Shown one piece after another: positions 1 to 7,751 of a stretch of 30,532 nucleotides of DNA. The stretch comes from Candidatus Buchananbacteria bacterium. GTDB taxonomy: Bacteria; Patescibacteriota; Patescibacteriia; 2-01-FULL-39-33. A program made the position numbers and the translations under genes. The notes beneath the pieces were generated by a model. It worked only from the letters and a program-made list of their open reading frames with translations. It ran no database searches and had not been told where the DNA came from. The stretch spans positions 1 to 30,532 of the forward strand of contig CAIOLF010000025.1 in the NCBI GenBank assembly GCA_903859075.1. The letters are read 5' to 3'. The stretch's first letter is position 1. Each line of letters begins with the position of its first letter.

Positions 1-1500
1 CGCCACGACAAAACCCTTATTCGGTGATTGATATATGCCGCCCTTGCCTTCCCAAAATAAATAAGGATATACTTTATTGTCTGAGATGTTAGTCAGCTTA
101 CCGTCTGGCTCGGCAGTGACATTCCATCCGCCATTATAAGCCGGTTCGGTATAGCTGAAGCCGCCCTGCGGTTCCAATTTAACGGATATATTGGCAGTCT
201 GGTCCGGATACAGATAAATCACCGGTTTGCCGCATTCGGCGAATGGCCCAAAAGTAGTGTTCTGAAATTTTATCAAGCGTCCAAAAGGATCGCGCCAGAA
301 AAACACCGGCTTACCAGCGATAAATTCTTCATAAGACATTTTTTTCGCCTCTCCATAAACCTGGTATTGATTATTATAGATATCTTTCAATAAAGGGTCA
401 TCAGAATTTATCAAGGTGTAAATATTGGCGCCGCTGCTTGTCTCACCGGCGATTTCCAAGTCAGAATTACTAATTTCAGCCGGGTTTACCATCGAGACGT
501 AATTGACGCTGCCGCAGCCGGTCATATCCGAAGATTTATAGGTGGAGGTCGAGATTACGCCGTCATACCAGCTAATTTTCGGCACGCTCTCATCGCCATC
601 CATAAAATTGATCTTTAATTTATACGCAATCGCCGTGCCATCAGGCGCCCGGAAATAAAAACCATAACGCGTAAAAATGTCGGAAAATTCTTTAAAGTAG
701 CCATTAGTCGTATAGGCCTGACCGAGGTCGGGATAGATAAAGGCGGATTTCAAATTCTTGGTACTAAATAATCCTTCCACCCATTCATCTCTTTCCAAAG
801 TAACCCTGGGGTTAGTAAGTTTAATGGTCTTAGAATAGCGGCTTAATCCCTGGATAGTATAATCTTCATCAATAGTGAACTTGCTAGTGTTAAATCCGGA
901 ATCCTCCACGCTATAAGAGCAATATTTTTGCAACATTACCAGCTGGTTTCCTTTTTTTACAAAACGGCAAAAGGGCAGGGTCATCGCCGGGGCATTCGGC
1001 GGGTAATTAACTAAGATCAAATCATAGCCACCATATTTTCCGCTGGTGAATTGTCCCACCCTATAATATTTAAAACTGGCAGTTTCTTTCTCTTTAAACA
1101 GCTTCAAGCTGGCGATTGGAGTGGGTCCGCTCCAAACAATAGTGTCATTTATGAAACCGTCGGCCGATTGTGCTTCACTAGTAGTAGCGGCTGACTCATT
1201 GGTGCTGGTAGGCAGTGGCGGCAATTCGCCGGTAGTAGTATTGACACAATCCAAACTACCCGGCAGACAATTATTTTGTACAGCCGTGTTGGTATTGGCG
1301 TTGGTCTTGGCTGGCTTATTGGCGGTAGGGCTTTTCTGCATCAGATAATAAGCGCCGGCCGCTCCGGCCACGATAAGAATGATAGCTAGTAATACTCCCA
1401 AAAAAGCCTGCAAAAATACCGGCATGCCGGTTTTCTTCGGCGGCACCGGCGCCGGGGCTGTCGGCGAAGGAGGCGCCGTGAAGACGTTTTGATTTTCCAT
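1..1500 (-). CDS. Membrane-anchored surface protein with KPVIYLYP motif (3' end outside window)
   Basis: An uninterrupted minus-strand reading frame of 500 codons starts at the ATG at 1498-1500 and runs off the left edge, so the C-terminus is missing. The N-terminus is Pro/Ala-rich (APPSPTAPAPVPPKK), then comes a single membrane segment at about residues 25-47, and then a Thr/Asn/Ser-rich linker, which suggests one membrane anchor with a large extracellular part. The extracellular part contains a CGKPVIYLYPDQT stretch near residue 422. KPVIYLYP is a recurring motif in uncharacterised CPR surface proteins; I know no demonstrated function. Several Cys residues (CGS, AECGK) could form disulfides. 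It follows the Memo-family gene after 42 bases and has its own -10 element there. No signal cleavage site is obvious. The gene is real with high confidence; its role is unknown. Confidence 0.85.
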   Translation of the reverse strand, partial: MENQNVFTAPPSPTAPAPVPPKKTGMPVFLQAFLGVLLAIILIVAGAAGAYYLMQKSPTANKPAKTNANTNTAVQNNCLPGSLDCVNTTTGELPPLPTSTNESAATTSEAQSADGFINDTIVWSGPTPIASLKLFKEKETASFKYYRVGQFTSGKYGGYDLILVNYPPNAPAMTLPFCRFVKKGNQLVMLQKYCSYSVEDSGFNTSKFTIDEDYTIQGLSRYSKTIKLTNPRVTLERDEWVEGLFSTKNLKSAFIYPDLGQAYTTNGYFKEFSDIFTRYGFYFRAPDGTAIAYKLKINFMDGDESVPKISWYDGVISTSTYKSSDMTGCGSVNYVSMVNPAEISNSDLEIAGETSSGANIYTLINSDDPLLKDIYNNQYQVYGEAKKMSYEEFIAGKPVFFWRDPFGRLIKFQNTTFGPFAECGKPVIYLYPDQTANISVKLEPQGGFSYTEPAYNGGWNVTAEPDGKLTNISDNKVYPYLFWEGKGGIYQSPNKGFVVA

Positions 1501-1525
1501 ATGGTTTATTTTAGTAATTTTAGAT

Positions 1526-1534
1526 ATCATAGCA
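1526..1534 (-). promoter_or_regulatory. Extended -10 (TGCTATGAT) for the KPVIYLYP gene
   Basis: On the minus strand TGC-TATGAT lies 25 bases before the ATG at 1500. No good -35 is visible, as is acceptable for TGn-extended promoters. The same TGn context recurs at most other promoters in this window. Confidence 0.45.
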
Positions 1535-1542
1535 CTTTTCTT

Positions 1543-2478
1543 TTATTTATAAAAGGCCCCGACAATATAGCTGGTGTTGTCTTTGCTGGCCAGATTTCCG
1601 GTCAGCTTATCCGCATTAGTATGATCAAGAGTCACAAAATTGGATTTTTTTTGCGACATCAGCTCCAGCATAATCCTCAGTGTCGGCAAAGAATCGACAT
1701 TATCGGGTTGATTGTTTTTATTTAAAGTAGCGACTTTATCGTAATCATTTTTCTTAATAATGCCAAGCGTCTGCCGATCAAAATAATCCGCCTCGGCGCT
1801 GGTGCGGTAATGGGAAAAATCCAGTGAAGCGACTACCAAGGAACTTTCCGGCAAACTGGAGAGCAGACTTTTTACCAATTGATCGCCGCGTTCATTGCTT
1901 AAACCATCTTTAATAATGATGGGAACTATTTTGGCCCGCGGATATAATTTTTTTATAAATGGCAAAATATTGGTAACGCCGTGTTCAAGTTCAAACGGCC
2001 GGTCATCGATTTCTGCCGCTTTGGCTTTGGCTAAAGCATCGATTACATTCTGGTCAGCATGAAGATAGCCGGCTGGCGTGCGCCAATCTTTGGCCGCGAC
2101 GGTAATCGGTCCGTAGCCTCGGCCGAAATGATTGGGAGAGAGCAAGACAATAGTGATCGGCTTGTCAGTAGCGCCTAGGTACAATCCTCGAACGATCAAT
2201 TTATCAGCCAACAGATGATGATTGACGATAAGACCGCTTACCTTTACTATGTCGGATTTGGGCGGCCAGATCATTTTCGAAAATAAATTTTCCAAGTAGC
2301 TTTTGGTAATGATGTTTTGCGTCTTATTGATTTCCGGCTTCTGGAATTTATGATAGACGAATTGGTAATTAAAGGTGGAAAAATAATAAAAGAGACCAAT
2401 GGTAAAGCCGACCTCGAGCAATAATATTCCAGCTAATACTTTAGCGGTTAATGAGTTTAGAATAAAATATTTATTCAT
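1543..2478 (-). CDS. Memo-family protein (AmmeMemoRadiSam system protein B-like), membrane-anchored
   Basis: This 311-residue protein has one N-terminal membrane segment (about residues 11-33) and then a Memo domain. His residues at the usual metal-site motifs are visible: HH at 87-88 in VNHHLLA, H117 in SPNHF, H166 in LEHGV and H223 in DFSHY. Memo proteins are related to extradiol dioxygenases and bind metal; bacterial copies often belong to the AmmeMemoRadiSam set, whose biochemical role is unsettled. The conserved Cys-Gly that normally follows DFSHY appears to be replaced by VDSLPTLR (about 261-268). No AMMECR1 or radical-SAM partner is adjacent. The stop of the upstream coiled-coil gene is 7 bases away, so the two are probably cotranscribed. 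Family assignment is fairly sure; activity is not. Confidence 0.8.
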   Translation of the reverse strand: MNKYFILNSLTAKVLAGILLLEVGFTIGLFYYFSTFNYQFVYHKFQKPEINKTQNIITKSYLENLFSKMIWPPKSDIVKVSGLIVNHHLLADKLIVRGLYLGATDKPITIVLLSPNHFGRGYGPITVAAKDWRTPAGYLHADQNVIDALAKAKAAEIDDRPFELEHGVTNILPFIKKLYPRAKIVPIIIKDGLSNERGDQLVKSLLSSLPESSLVVASLDFSHYRTSAEADYFDRQTLGIIKKNDYDKVATLNKNNQPDNVDSLPTLRIMLELMSQKKSNFVTLDHTNADKLTGNLASKDNTSYIVGAFYK

Positions 2479-2485
2479 TAAAATC

Positions 2486-2842
2486 TTACTTAGCTTTTCT
2501 AAATCTCACATTAAAGACCGGCTCATACTCTATTTGATTTTCTTCATCGGTGATTTTGACCGTCTCCCCTTTCATCAACTGCGTCATAGCCAGGTCGGAG
2601 AGCATTTCCAGATCGGTATCCAAATCAATTTTTAAATCTTCCAGTTTGGTAAAGTCGTTGCGGAAATCCGCCTTGACATCGGCTTCGATTTTTTTCTTCT
2701 TTTCTTTCAGTTCATTTAATTCTTCCACTGTTTTCTGGTAGCTCGGGTAGCTTACCAGCGCGTCCTTATAGGTATCGCGGATCTTTTTCTGTTCGCGCTT
2801 GGTCTTTTGAATGCGAAAGAACACCTCATCTAATTTTGACAT
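2486..2842 (-). CDS. Small coiled-coil protein of unknown function
   Basis: This 118-residue protein is dominated by charged heptad-like helices (KTVEELNELKEKKKKIEADV) in residues 10-75. A shorter C-terminal part ends in a basic VRFRKAK. It has no signal peptide, membrane segment or Cys. I do not recognise the family. It sits 19 bases downstream of the S11 carboxypeptidase gene and 7 bases upstream of the Memo gene, so it is probably the middle gene of a three-gene operon. Confidence 0.7.
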   Translation of the reverse strand: MSKLDEVFFRIQKTKREQKKIRDTYKDALVSYPSYQKTVEELNELKEKKKKIEADVKADFRNDFTKLEDLKIDLDTDLEMLSDLAMTQLMKGETVKITDEENQIEYEPVFNVRFRKAK

Positions 2843-2861
2843 GTAACTATTTGATTATTAA

Positions 2862-3995
2862 TTATTTCAAAGAAACTTCCCCGCCGTCAATCAATCTTTT
2901 TACCGTATCATTGCGCTGTTTCATGGAAAGCGCATGCAAAACGACGATAATGCGGCCGTTTTTCTTGATGGTGGCGTTGCGCTGGGCCTCGACTAAAAAA
3001 CCTGTTTTAGCGGCGTCGGGACTAAAAGCCATCAGGCTTAAATTGCGGTTAATGACGCTCACCAACCGCGACGCGCCGTCGCTTGGGGCGACACTAAAGC
3101 CATACTCCAGCAATCGCGACGCTTCCAGGACTTCCAGTTTATTAAAAGCCGCGGCGGCAATGATCGCGAACTCTTTGGCGGTGGAAATATTTTTCGCGGA
3201 CAAGCCAGTCATTTCTTCAAATTTTGTATTGCCAAGTCCCAGGGCTGCCGCTTTGGCATTCATTTCGAGAATAAACTGCTGCCGGCTGATCCCGACATTG
3301 TCGGCTAGGATAACTGCTGACTGATTGGAAGAAGCAACCAGCATCGCCACCCACAGATCATAAAAACGCGCTTGATCGCCATAATGTAGCCCCACCTCGC
3401 TGGTCGTGCCGGTGGCTTGCAAGGTGTAAGGATAATTGATTTCTTCCTCGGTGATAGTCACCATCTTATTCCAATCCGGCTGATGATCCAAAATCACCAG
3501 GGCCGTCATTAATTTGGACAATGACGCCAGCGGCAAAATCTGATCAGCAAAATATGGCTGATAATAGTTTTTCCCGTCATAAACCACATAAGCGACGTCA
3601 TTGAAAACCGGCTTGGTATCCGTCGCAACCCTTCCTTCCGCTTCCTTGGCCGCTAATTCAGCTGCCTCTTTAGCTTCTTTAGCCTTCTTGTCCGCCAGAG
3701 CTTTAACGGCGGCTTTATCCGCCAGATATTTGTCCACGGCTTTTCTAGTCTGCTTGTAATAATAACCAGTCAGCGGGCCGCTATAATATTTTTTCGCCTT
3801 TAATTCTTTTTGCAGTTGCAGGATATAATTATTCGTTTGGCCATACTTATATTTGACGATAATTTGATCAATAGTTAAAATCGTGGGTTTGACAGTGACT
3901 TTCTTTTTGACCGCGGCACTGGCCCCGCCGAAACAAGCGAGCGTTCCAATAGTGAGTATGACAATTAGGGCAATTGAGGTATTTTTTATTTTCAT
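2862..3995 (-). CDS. Secreted D-alanyl-D-alanine carboxypeptidase (S11) with N-terminal peptidoglycan-binding-like domain
   Basis: This 377-residue protein trims or edits the terminal D-Ala of peptidoglycan stem peptides outside the membrane. A signal peptide (about 1-28) is followed by a peptidoglycan-binding-1-like helical unit (about 55-92, LQKELKAKKYYSGPLTGYYY). A charged Ala/Lys/Glu helix (95-121) links it to the S11 domain. The three penicillin-binding motifs are intact: SLSK at 158-161 (nucleophile S158, K161), SSN at 222-224 and KTG at 330-332. A second S11 enzyme lies at 19487-20410 and lacks the extra domain, so the two may act at different sites. The promoter is just upstream (4017-4025). 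Assignment is confident; I cannot tell carboxypeptidase from endopeptidase activity. Confidence 0.9.
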   Translation of the reverse strand: MKIKNTSIALIVILTIGTLACFGGASAAVKKKVTVKPTILTIDQIIVKYKYGQTNNYILQLQKELKAKKYYSGPLTGYYYKQTRKAVDKYLADKAAVKALADKKAKEAKEAAELAAKEAEGRVATDTKPVFNDVAYVVYDGKNYYQPYFADQILPLASLSKLMTALVILDHQPDWNKMVTITEEEINYPYTLQATGTTSEVGLHYGDQARFYDLWVAMLVASSNQSAVILADNVGISRQQFILEMNAKAAALGLGNTKFEEMTGLSAKNISTAKEFAIIAAAAFNKLEVLEASRLLEYGFSVAPSDGASRLVSVINRNLSLMAFSPDAAKTGFLVEAQRNATIKKNGRIIVVLHALSMKQRNDTVKRLIDGGEVSLK

Positions 3996-4016
3996 ATTTT
4001 TATTGTTAGCAGATGA

Positions 4017-4025
4017 ATTATAACA
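4017..4025 (-). promoter_or_regulatory. Extended -10 (TGTTATAAT) for the S11 carboxypeptidase operon
   Basis: TGT-TATAAT lies 21 bases before the ATG at 3995, directly downstream of the two MFS terminators. The predicted leader is only about 15 bases, with no clear Shine-Dalgarno sequence. Confidence 0.6.
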
Positions 4026-4045
4026 GAAATGAATAAAAATAAAAA

Positions 4046-4071
4046 CCCGCCTTCACAAAAGTTTCGGCAGG
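4046..4071 (-). terminator. Second of two tandem terminators after the MFS gene
   Basis: On the minus strand CCTGCC (14-base loop) GGCGGG forms a 6-bp stem with one G-U pair, followed by TTTTTATTTTTATT. Confidence 0.6.
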
Positions 4072-4080
4072 CAAAGAAAA

Positions 4081-4112
4081 AATCCGACTGTAAATTGCTT
4101 TACAATCGGATT
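4081..4112 (-). terminator. Terminator of the MFS gene
   Basis: On the minus strand AATCCGATTGTAAA pairs with TTTACAGTCGGATT around a short loop, followed by TTTTTTCTTT. It starts 6 bases after the MFS stop codon. Confidence 0.8.
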
Positions 4113-4118
4113 AGACGA

Positions 4119-5312
4119 TTAGTTTGGCTTTTTGCCGAAAATCAGCCCTTGGCTGACAATCAGCGCGCTTCCCAGCGCCAATGATACCCCTCCCAGCAGT
4201 TTCAGGCAGTCAAACAGCGTCCAATATCCCAGCAGCCAGCCGAATAGCTGTAAGCCGACGCTCTCGCCGAAATACAGCGCTGTGGCCTTAAGCGACAGCA
4301 TTGTGGCTCGGTTCTCGCTGTTGGTGCGGACATTGAGCAGGTAGCCGACAAACGGTCCCATATACCCGCGGGCGATATTCTGCGTCAGCACGAGCAGAGC
4401 CGCCAGCGGCGATATCCACACTCCCATCAGATAAATGGGAAGGCTGGAAACAATGACAATCAGCACAACGCTGCCGCGATCTCCCAGCCGGCGATGCAGC
4501 CAATCCGTCAGATAGCTGAATACCGCCGACACCATATTGAGCAGGAAGAAAACATAGCCGAAATACCGGATAGGAATCTCCACTGCTTCAAAATAGGGAT
4601 TGTAGGCAAAAAACCAAAGTTTGGAGACGACGCCGATAACAACTGACAAGCCGATAATCCAAAGTATCTGCTTACTGCCTATCGCCTGTTTGACTGTCTT
4701 GCCCATCAGCCGCCAATACTCGCGCCAGCTCGGATGCTTGTGATAAAGCGGCGGTTCCACAAAAAACCAGGCAATGACGAAATTAATCGCCATAGTGACC
4801 GCGCTCAAATACACCGGCAGACGGAGATTTATTTCCGCCAAATAGCCGACAGCCAAAGCGCAGACAGCGGCGAGAGCCAAACGGTAGGAGTTGGACTTGC
4901 CTTCTATAGCCTTGAATTCATCTTCGCGTCCCGCCTCCTGGAGCGAATCATAGAGCAGCGCTGTATCGGCTCCAAACAGCATGGAATAGCCCAGTACCCA
5001 CATTAGATTGGCAATCCAAATCATAGCTGGCGTCGTGGCGGAAGCAAATATAGTCGCTTCTATGACCATGCACCCCAAGCCAAATAAGATCGCCGTTCGC
5101 CGGCCGATTATATCGGCTATCGATCCGAATGGCACTTGCAAAACCACAATACCCAGGACGCAGATCCCTTCCATGAAGTAGACCTGCGACAAGGTCATGC
5201 CAGACACTCTCATAATGAAAGTGATGAGTATGGCTCCCCAAAACAAATGCTCCTTGAGCAAAGTGTAGGCGAAATACAGCCAAACGTTACGGTTCACCTC
5301 TTCTCTTTTCAT
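4119..5312 (-). CDS. Major facilitator superfamily (MFS) transporter
   Basis: This 397-residue polytopic membrane protein has about 12 hydrophobic segments. The inter-helix motif-A region between segments 2 and 3 reads FGSIADIIGRRTA, typical of MFS. A polar loop in the middle (about residues 185-205, HKHPSWREYW) separates the two six-helix halves. The substrate cannot be read from sequence. I chose the ATG at 5310-5312 (MKREEVNRN): a GGAGG lies 8 bases upstream, inside what would otherwise be the first codons of a start at 5327. The gene is flanked by terminators on both sides (5375-5392 upstream, 4046-4112 downstream), so it is a single-gene unit. Its near-consensus GGAGG is unusual for this window, and the gene could be an acquired cargo gene (inference). 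Confidence 0.88.
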   Translation of the reverse strand: MKREEVNRNVWLYFAYTLLKEHLFWGAILITFIMRVSGMTLSQVYFMEGICVLGIVVLQVPFGSIADIIGRRTAILFGLGCMVIEATIFASATTPAMIWIANLMWVLGYSMLFGADTALLYDSLQEAGREDEFKAIEGKSNSYRLALAAVCALAVGYLAEINLRLPVYLSAVTMAINFVIAWFFVEPPLYHKHPSWREYWRLMGKTVKQAIGSKQILWIIGLSVVIGVVSKLWFFAYNPYFEAVEIPIRYFGYVFFLLNMVSAVFSYLTDWLHRRLGDRGSVVLIVIVSSLPIYLMGVWISPLAALLVLTQNIARGYMGPFVGYLLNVRTNSENRATMLSLKATALYFGESVGLQLFGWLLGYWTLFDCLKLLGGVSLALGSALIVSQGLIFGKKPN

Positions 5313-5320
5313 TGTTCTTT

Positions 5321-5325
5321 CCTCC
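5321..5325 (-). promoter_or_regulatory. Shine-Dalgarno GGAGG that decides the MFS start
   Basis: GGAGG is 8 bases before the ATG at 5312 and overlaps the in-frame ATG at 5325-5327, which has no such site. It argues for the downstream start. Few other genes here show so strong a ribosome binding site. Confidence 0.6.
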
Positions 5326-5374
5326 ATTCAGTTGTGAGTGTACAGTTTCAGTCCCAGTCGAATTAACAAAAAAA

Positions 5375-5392
5375 CTCGGCCGTCTGGCCGAG
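5375..5392 (-). terminator. Terminator of the 41-codon gene
   Basis: CTCGGCC, loop, GGCCGAG is a perfect 7-bp GC-rich stem, followed on the minus strand by TTTTTTTGTT. It ends the transcript begun at the promoter 5579-5607. Confidence 0.85.
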
Positions 5393-5426
5393 GAGGTCTT
5401 TATAATTATATTTTAAGAAATATTTG

Positions 5427-5552
5427 TTATGAGGTTATTTCTTTAATTAATTTAAACACTTCCTTGGCCAAACCACGAGAAAACAGGCCGTCAACGGCAG
5501 AGATCTTGACGGTCATAGTCCAATACGGAAGTTGTCTAAATTGTTTTTCCAT
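5427..5552 (-). CDS. Small 41-residue protein gene in its own transcription unit
   Basis: The ATG at 5550-5552 opens a 41-codon frame starting MEKQFRQLPYWTMTVK and ending in an amphipathic basic helix (GLAKEVFKLIKEITS) with a TAA stop. I do not recognise the family. Three signals support it: a strong minus-strand promoter (TTGACA, 17 bp, TTTAAT) with a predicted start about 20 bases before the ATG, a perfect GC-rich terminator about 35 bases after the stop, and no other gene in between. The whole transcript would be about 200 bases. There is no clear Shine-Dalgarno sequence, so the transcript might instead be a non-coding RNA. The function is unknown. Confidence 0.5.
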   Translation of the reverse strand: MEKQFRQLPYWTMTVKISAVDGLFSRGLAKEVFKLIKEITS

Positions 5553-5578
5553 ATATTTAATTAAATTAACGTAGATAC

Positions 5579-5607
5579 ATTAAAACATAGATATTTATTT
5601 TTGTCAA
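5579..5607 (-). promoter_or_regulatory. Promoter TTGACA-17-TTTAAT for the 41-codon gene
   Basis: On the minus strand TTGACA is followed by a 17-base spacer ending in TGT and then TTTAAT, a consensus -35 with a TG-extended -10. It lies just past the end of the helicase gene. The transcription start is predicted near 5572. Confidence 0.7.
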
Positions 5608-5612
5608 ATAAG

Positions 5613-7748
5613 CTATTTTTTATTTCTTTTTTTGATTACCTGATCCCAAAAGGCGGCTGCCGTGTTCCCTTCTTCTTCCGCGATATATTCCAAGTCATCA
5701 TCGCTAAGATCTTTATATTTTTTTTCCTTCTTTTCCAAATTATCTTCCAAGACAGTGCCGCTATCCCAGTCATCATCCGCTGATACATGAAGCTCATCAT
5801 AAGTGTCCACCGGCAATTCTTTGATAAATTGCGAGAGCTGGCCGATATTGCCGCCATAGCCGTTAAAAATCGGGTAAGTCAAAAACAATTGATCCTCGGC
5901 GCGCGTTACCGCCACATAAAACAATCTTCGTTCTTCTTCTAAGTTACCGTTATCCTCCAGCGCCTTAGCATTGGGAAATTGCCCATCCACCAATCCGATG
6001 ACAAAAACGATGCGCCATTCCAAACCTTTGGCTTGATGAATCGTCGACAGTGTAATCGCTTCGCCAGAACTTTCCGCTGTCTGTCCCCGCTCTCCCTTGA
6101 AGCTTTCCGAAAGCGCCACGTCAGCCAGTAGATCTTCACGGCTGTCGTATTTCTCGGCAAAGACGGCCAGTTGTTTGAGATCTTCCAGCCGGTCAGCGGC
6201 ATTTTCAAATTCTATTTTTAGATACTGGTTATAATCGCCTTCAATTATATAATTAATTTGCGAAGCAACATCTTCAGGACCGATGGCTGATAATTTCTGC
6301 AACAGTTCTTTAACCCGATTCCAGCCCGATAAGGATCGCTGGCTGAGACCGGCGGAAAGATCCTCCGCCCAGACAGCACTTAACGCCGGCTGCGCCTGAA
6401 CTCGCTCCCAGATTTTCTGCGCGCCGGCCGAACCGACGCCGTCTTGCAGCCGCAGCAATCTCTGCCAGGACAATTCATCCTGAAAGTTCGTCAGGATCTT
6501 CAAATAAGCCATTACATCCTTGATATGCGCCTGTTCAAAAAATCTCAAGCCCCCTCGCATCACATACGGTATGCCGCGTTTATTTAATTCCAATTCCAAT
6601 TCCAGCGATTGATAGTGCGCGCGAAACAATACTACCATCTGCTCCGACTCCAGTCCCTCATCGCGCCGCAAATCCAAAATCTTTTGCGCCACGAATTCCG
6701 CCTGCTCAGCGCTGTCGGCGGCTGAGACCAGCACCGGCTTGCTCGCCGATTCTTTATTGGTCTTTAATTTCTTAACGAACTTATGCTCATTATTATTGAT
6801 TGACTCATTGGCCAGTGCCAATATTTCCGGCGTACTGCGGTAATTGGTTTCCAGGCGGAAGGTCTGGCAATCCTTGAAGACCTTGGGAAAGTCAAAAATA
6901 TTATTGACATCCGCCCCGCGGAAAGAATAGATGCTCTGCGCGTCGTCGCCGACGACTAAAATATTCTGATGCTGCTCCGCCAGATGCGTGATAATCTCTC
7001 CTTGCAAACGGTTAGTATCCTGATATTCATCAACCAGAATATACTGGAATTGCGCGGCCAGTTTGGCTTTGACTTTCGGCGCTTCCGCCAGCAAACGCAG
7101 CCACTCCGACAATAAGTCATCATAGTCCAGCGCGGAAGCTGATTTTTTCTTTTGCGTATATATTCTGGCGATCTCTTCGATGATCGGCAGATACTCCCGA
7201 TTGAGCTGGCCGAAACGCTTAGAAAATATTTCTCCCATCGACTCGCTAAGATTTGCCGATAGGCTGATCATCTTGCGGATCAAATCGCTTTTGGGAAAAT
7301 ATTTATCGGCCGGCATGCCGACTTGCTGGCAAGCTGATTTCACCAGATCTTTGGAATCTTCTTCATCTAAAATTTTAAAATTGTTTTCAATCCCAATATG
7401 CTTGCCATACATCCGCAGCAGCCGATTGGCTACTCCATGGAAAGTCCCGCCCCAGAGTCCGGTAATCTTATTCTTGCAAATGGTCTCAATGCGGGAGAGC
7501 ATTTCCCGCGCCGCTTTATTGGTAAAAGTGACCAGCAGTATTCGACTCGGCTTGATGCCTTTGTCCAGCAGATACGCCACGCGATAAGTGAGCGTGCGCG
7601 TCTTGCCCGATCCCGCGCCAGCCAGCACCAGGCACGGACCGTCGCCGGAAACGACGACCTCATATTGTTCATCGTTTAATTCCTCCCGGTAATTCAAGCT
7701 GAGCTTGGCCGGCGACGGTTCTTTTTTCAAAAAATATGTTTGAGACAT
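5613..7748 (-). CDS. uvrD: UvrD/PcrA-family superfamily 1 DNA helicase
   Basis: This 711-residue ATP-dependent 3'-5' DNA helicase acts in nucleotide excision and mismatch repair and in clearing replication blocks. The SF1A motifs appear in order: Walker A AGAGSGKT (43-50), Ia VTFTNKAAREM (about 73-83), motif II DEYQDTN (240-246), motif III GDDAQSIYSFRG (267-278), motif IV ETNYRST (about 299-305), and near the C-terminus TIHQAKGLEW (V) and YVAVTRAEDQ (VI). The acidic C-terminal tail (DLSDDDLEYIAEEEG) replaces the basic Tudor-like tail of classical PcrA. It lies 3 bases after the ABC exporter, so the two are cotranscribed. Family is certain; uvrD versus pcrA is a naming matter. Confidence 0.95.
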   Translation of the reverse strand: MSQTYFLKKEPSPAKLSLNYREELNDEQYEVVVSGDGPCLVLAGAGSGKTRTLTYRVAYLLDKGIKPSRILLVTFTNKAAREMLSRIETICKNKITGLWGGTFHGVANRLLRMYGKHIGIENNFKILDEEDSKDLVKSACQQVGMPADKYFPKSDLIRKMISLSANLSESMGEIFSKRFGQLNREYLPIIEEIARIYTQKKKSASALDYDDLLSEWLRLLAEAPKVKAKLAAQFQYILVDEYQDTNRLQGEIITHLAEQHQNILVVGDDAQSIYSFRGADVNNIFDFPKVFKDCQTFRLETNYRSTPEILALANESINNNEHKFVKKLKTNKESASKPVLVSAADSAEQAEFVAQKILDLRRDEGLESEQMVVLFRAHYQSLELELELNKRGIPYVMRGGLRFFEQAHIKDVMAYLKILTNFQDELSWQRLLRLQDGVGSAGAQKIWERVQAQPALSAVWAEDLSAGLSQRSLSGWNRVKELLQKLSAIGPEDVASQINYIIEGDYNQYLKIEFENAADRLEDLKQLAVFAEKYDSREDLLADVALSESFKGERGQTAESSGEAITLSTIHQAKGLEWRIVFVIGLVDGQFPNAKALEDNGNLEEERRLFYVAVTRAEDQLFLTYPIFNGYGGNIGQLSQFIKELPVDTYDELHVSADDDWDSGTVLEDNLEKKEKKYKDLSDDDLEYIAEEEGNTAAAFWDQVIKKRNKK

Positions 7749-7751
7749 AAT

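Noticed and set aside
2836..3324. 162-codon plus-strand frame
   Set aside because: Antisense to the S11 carboxypeptidase with complete motifs.
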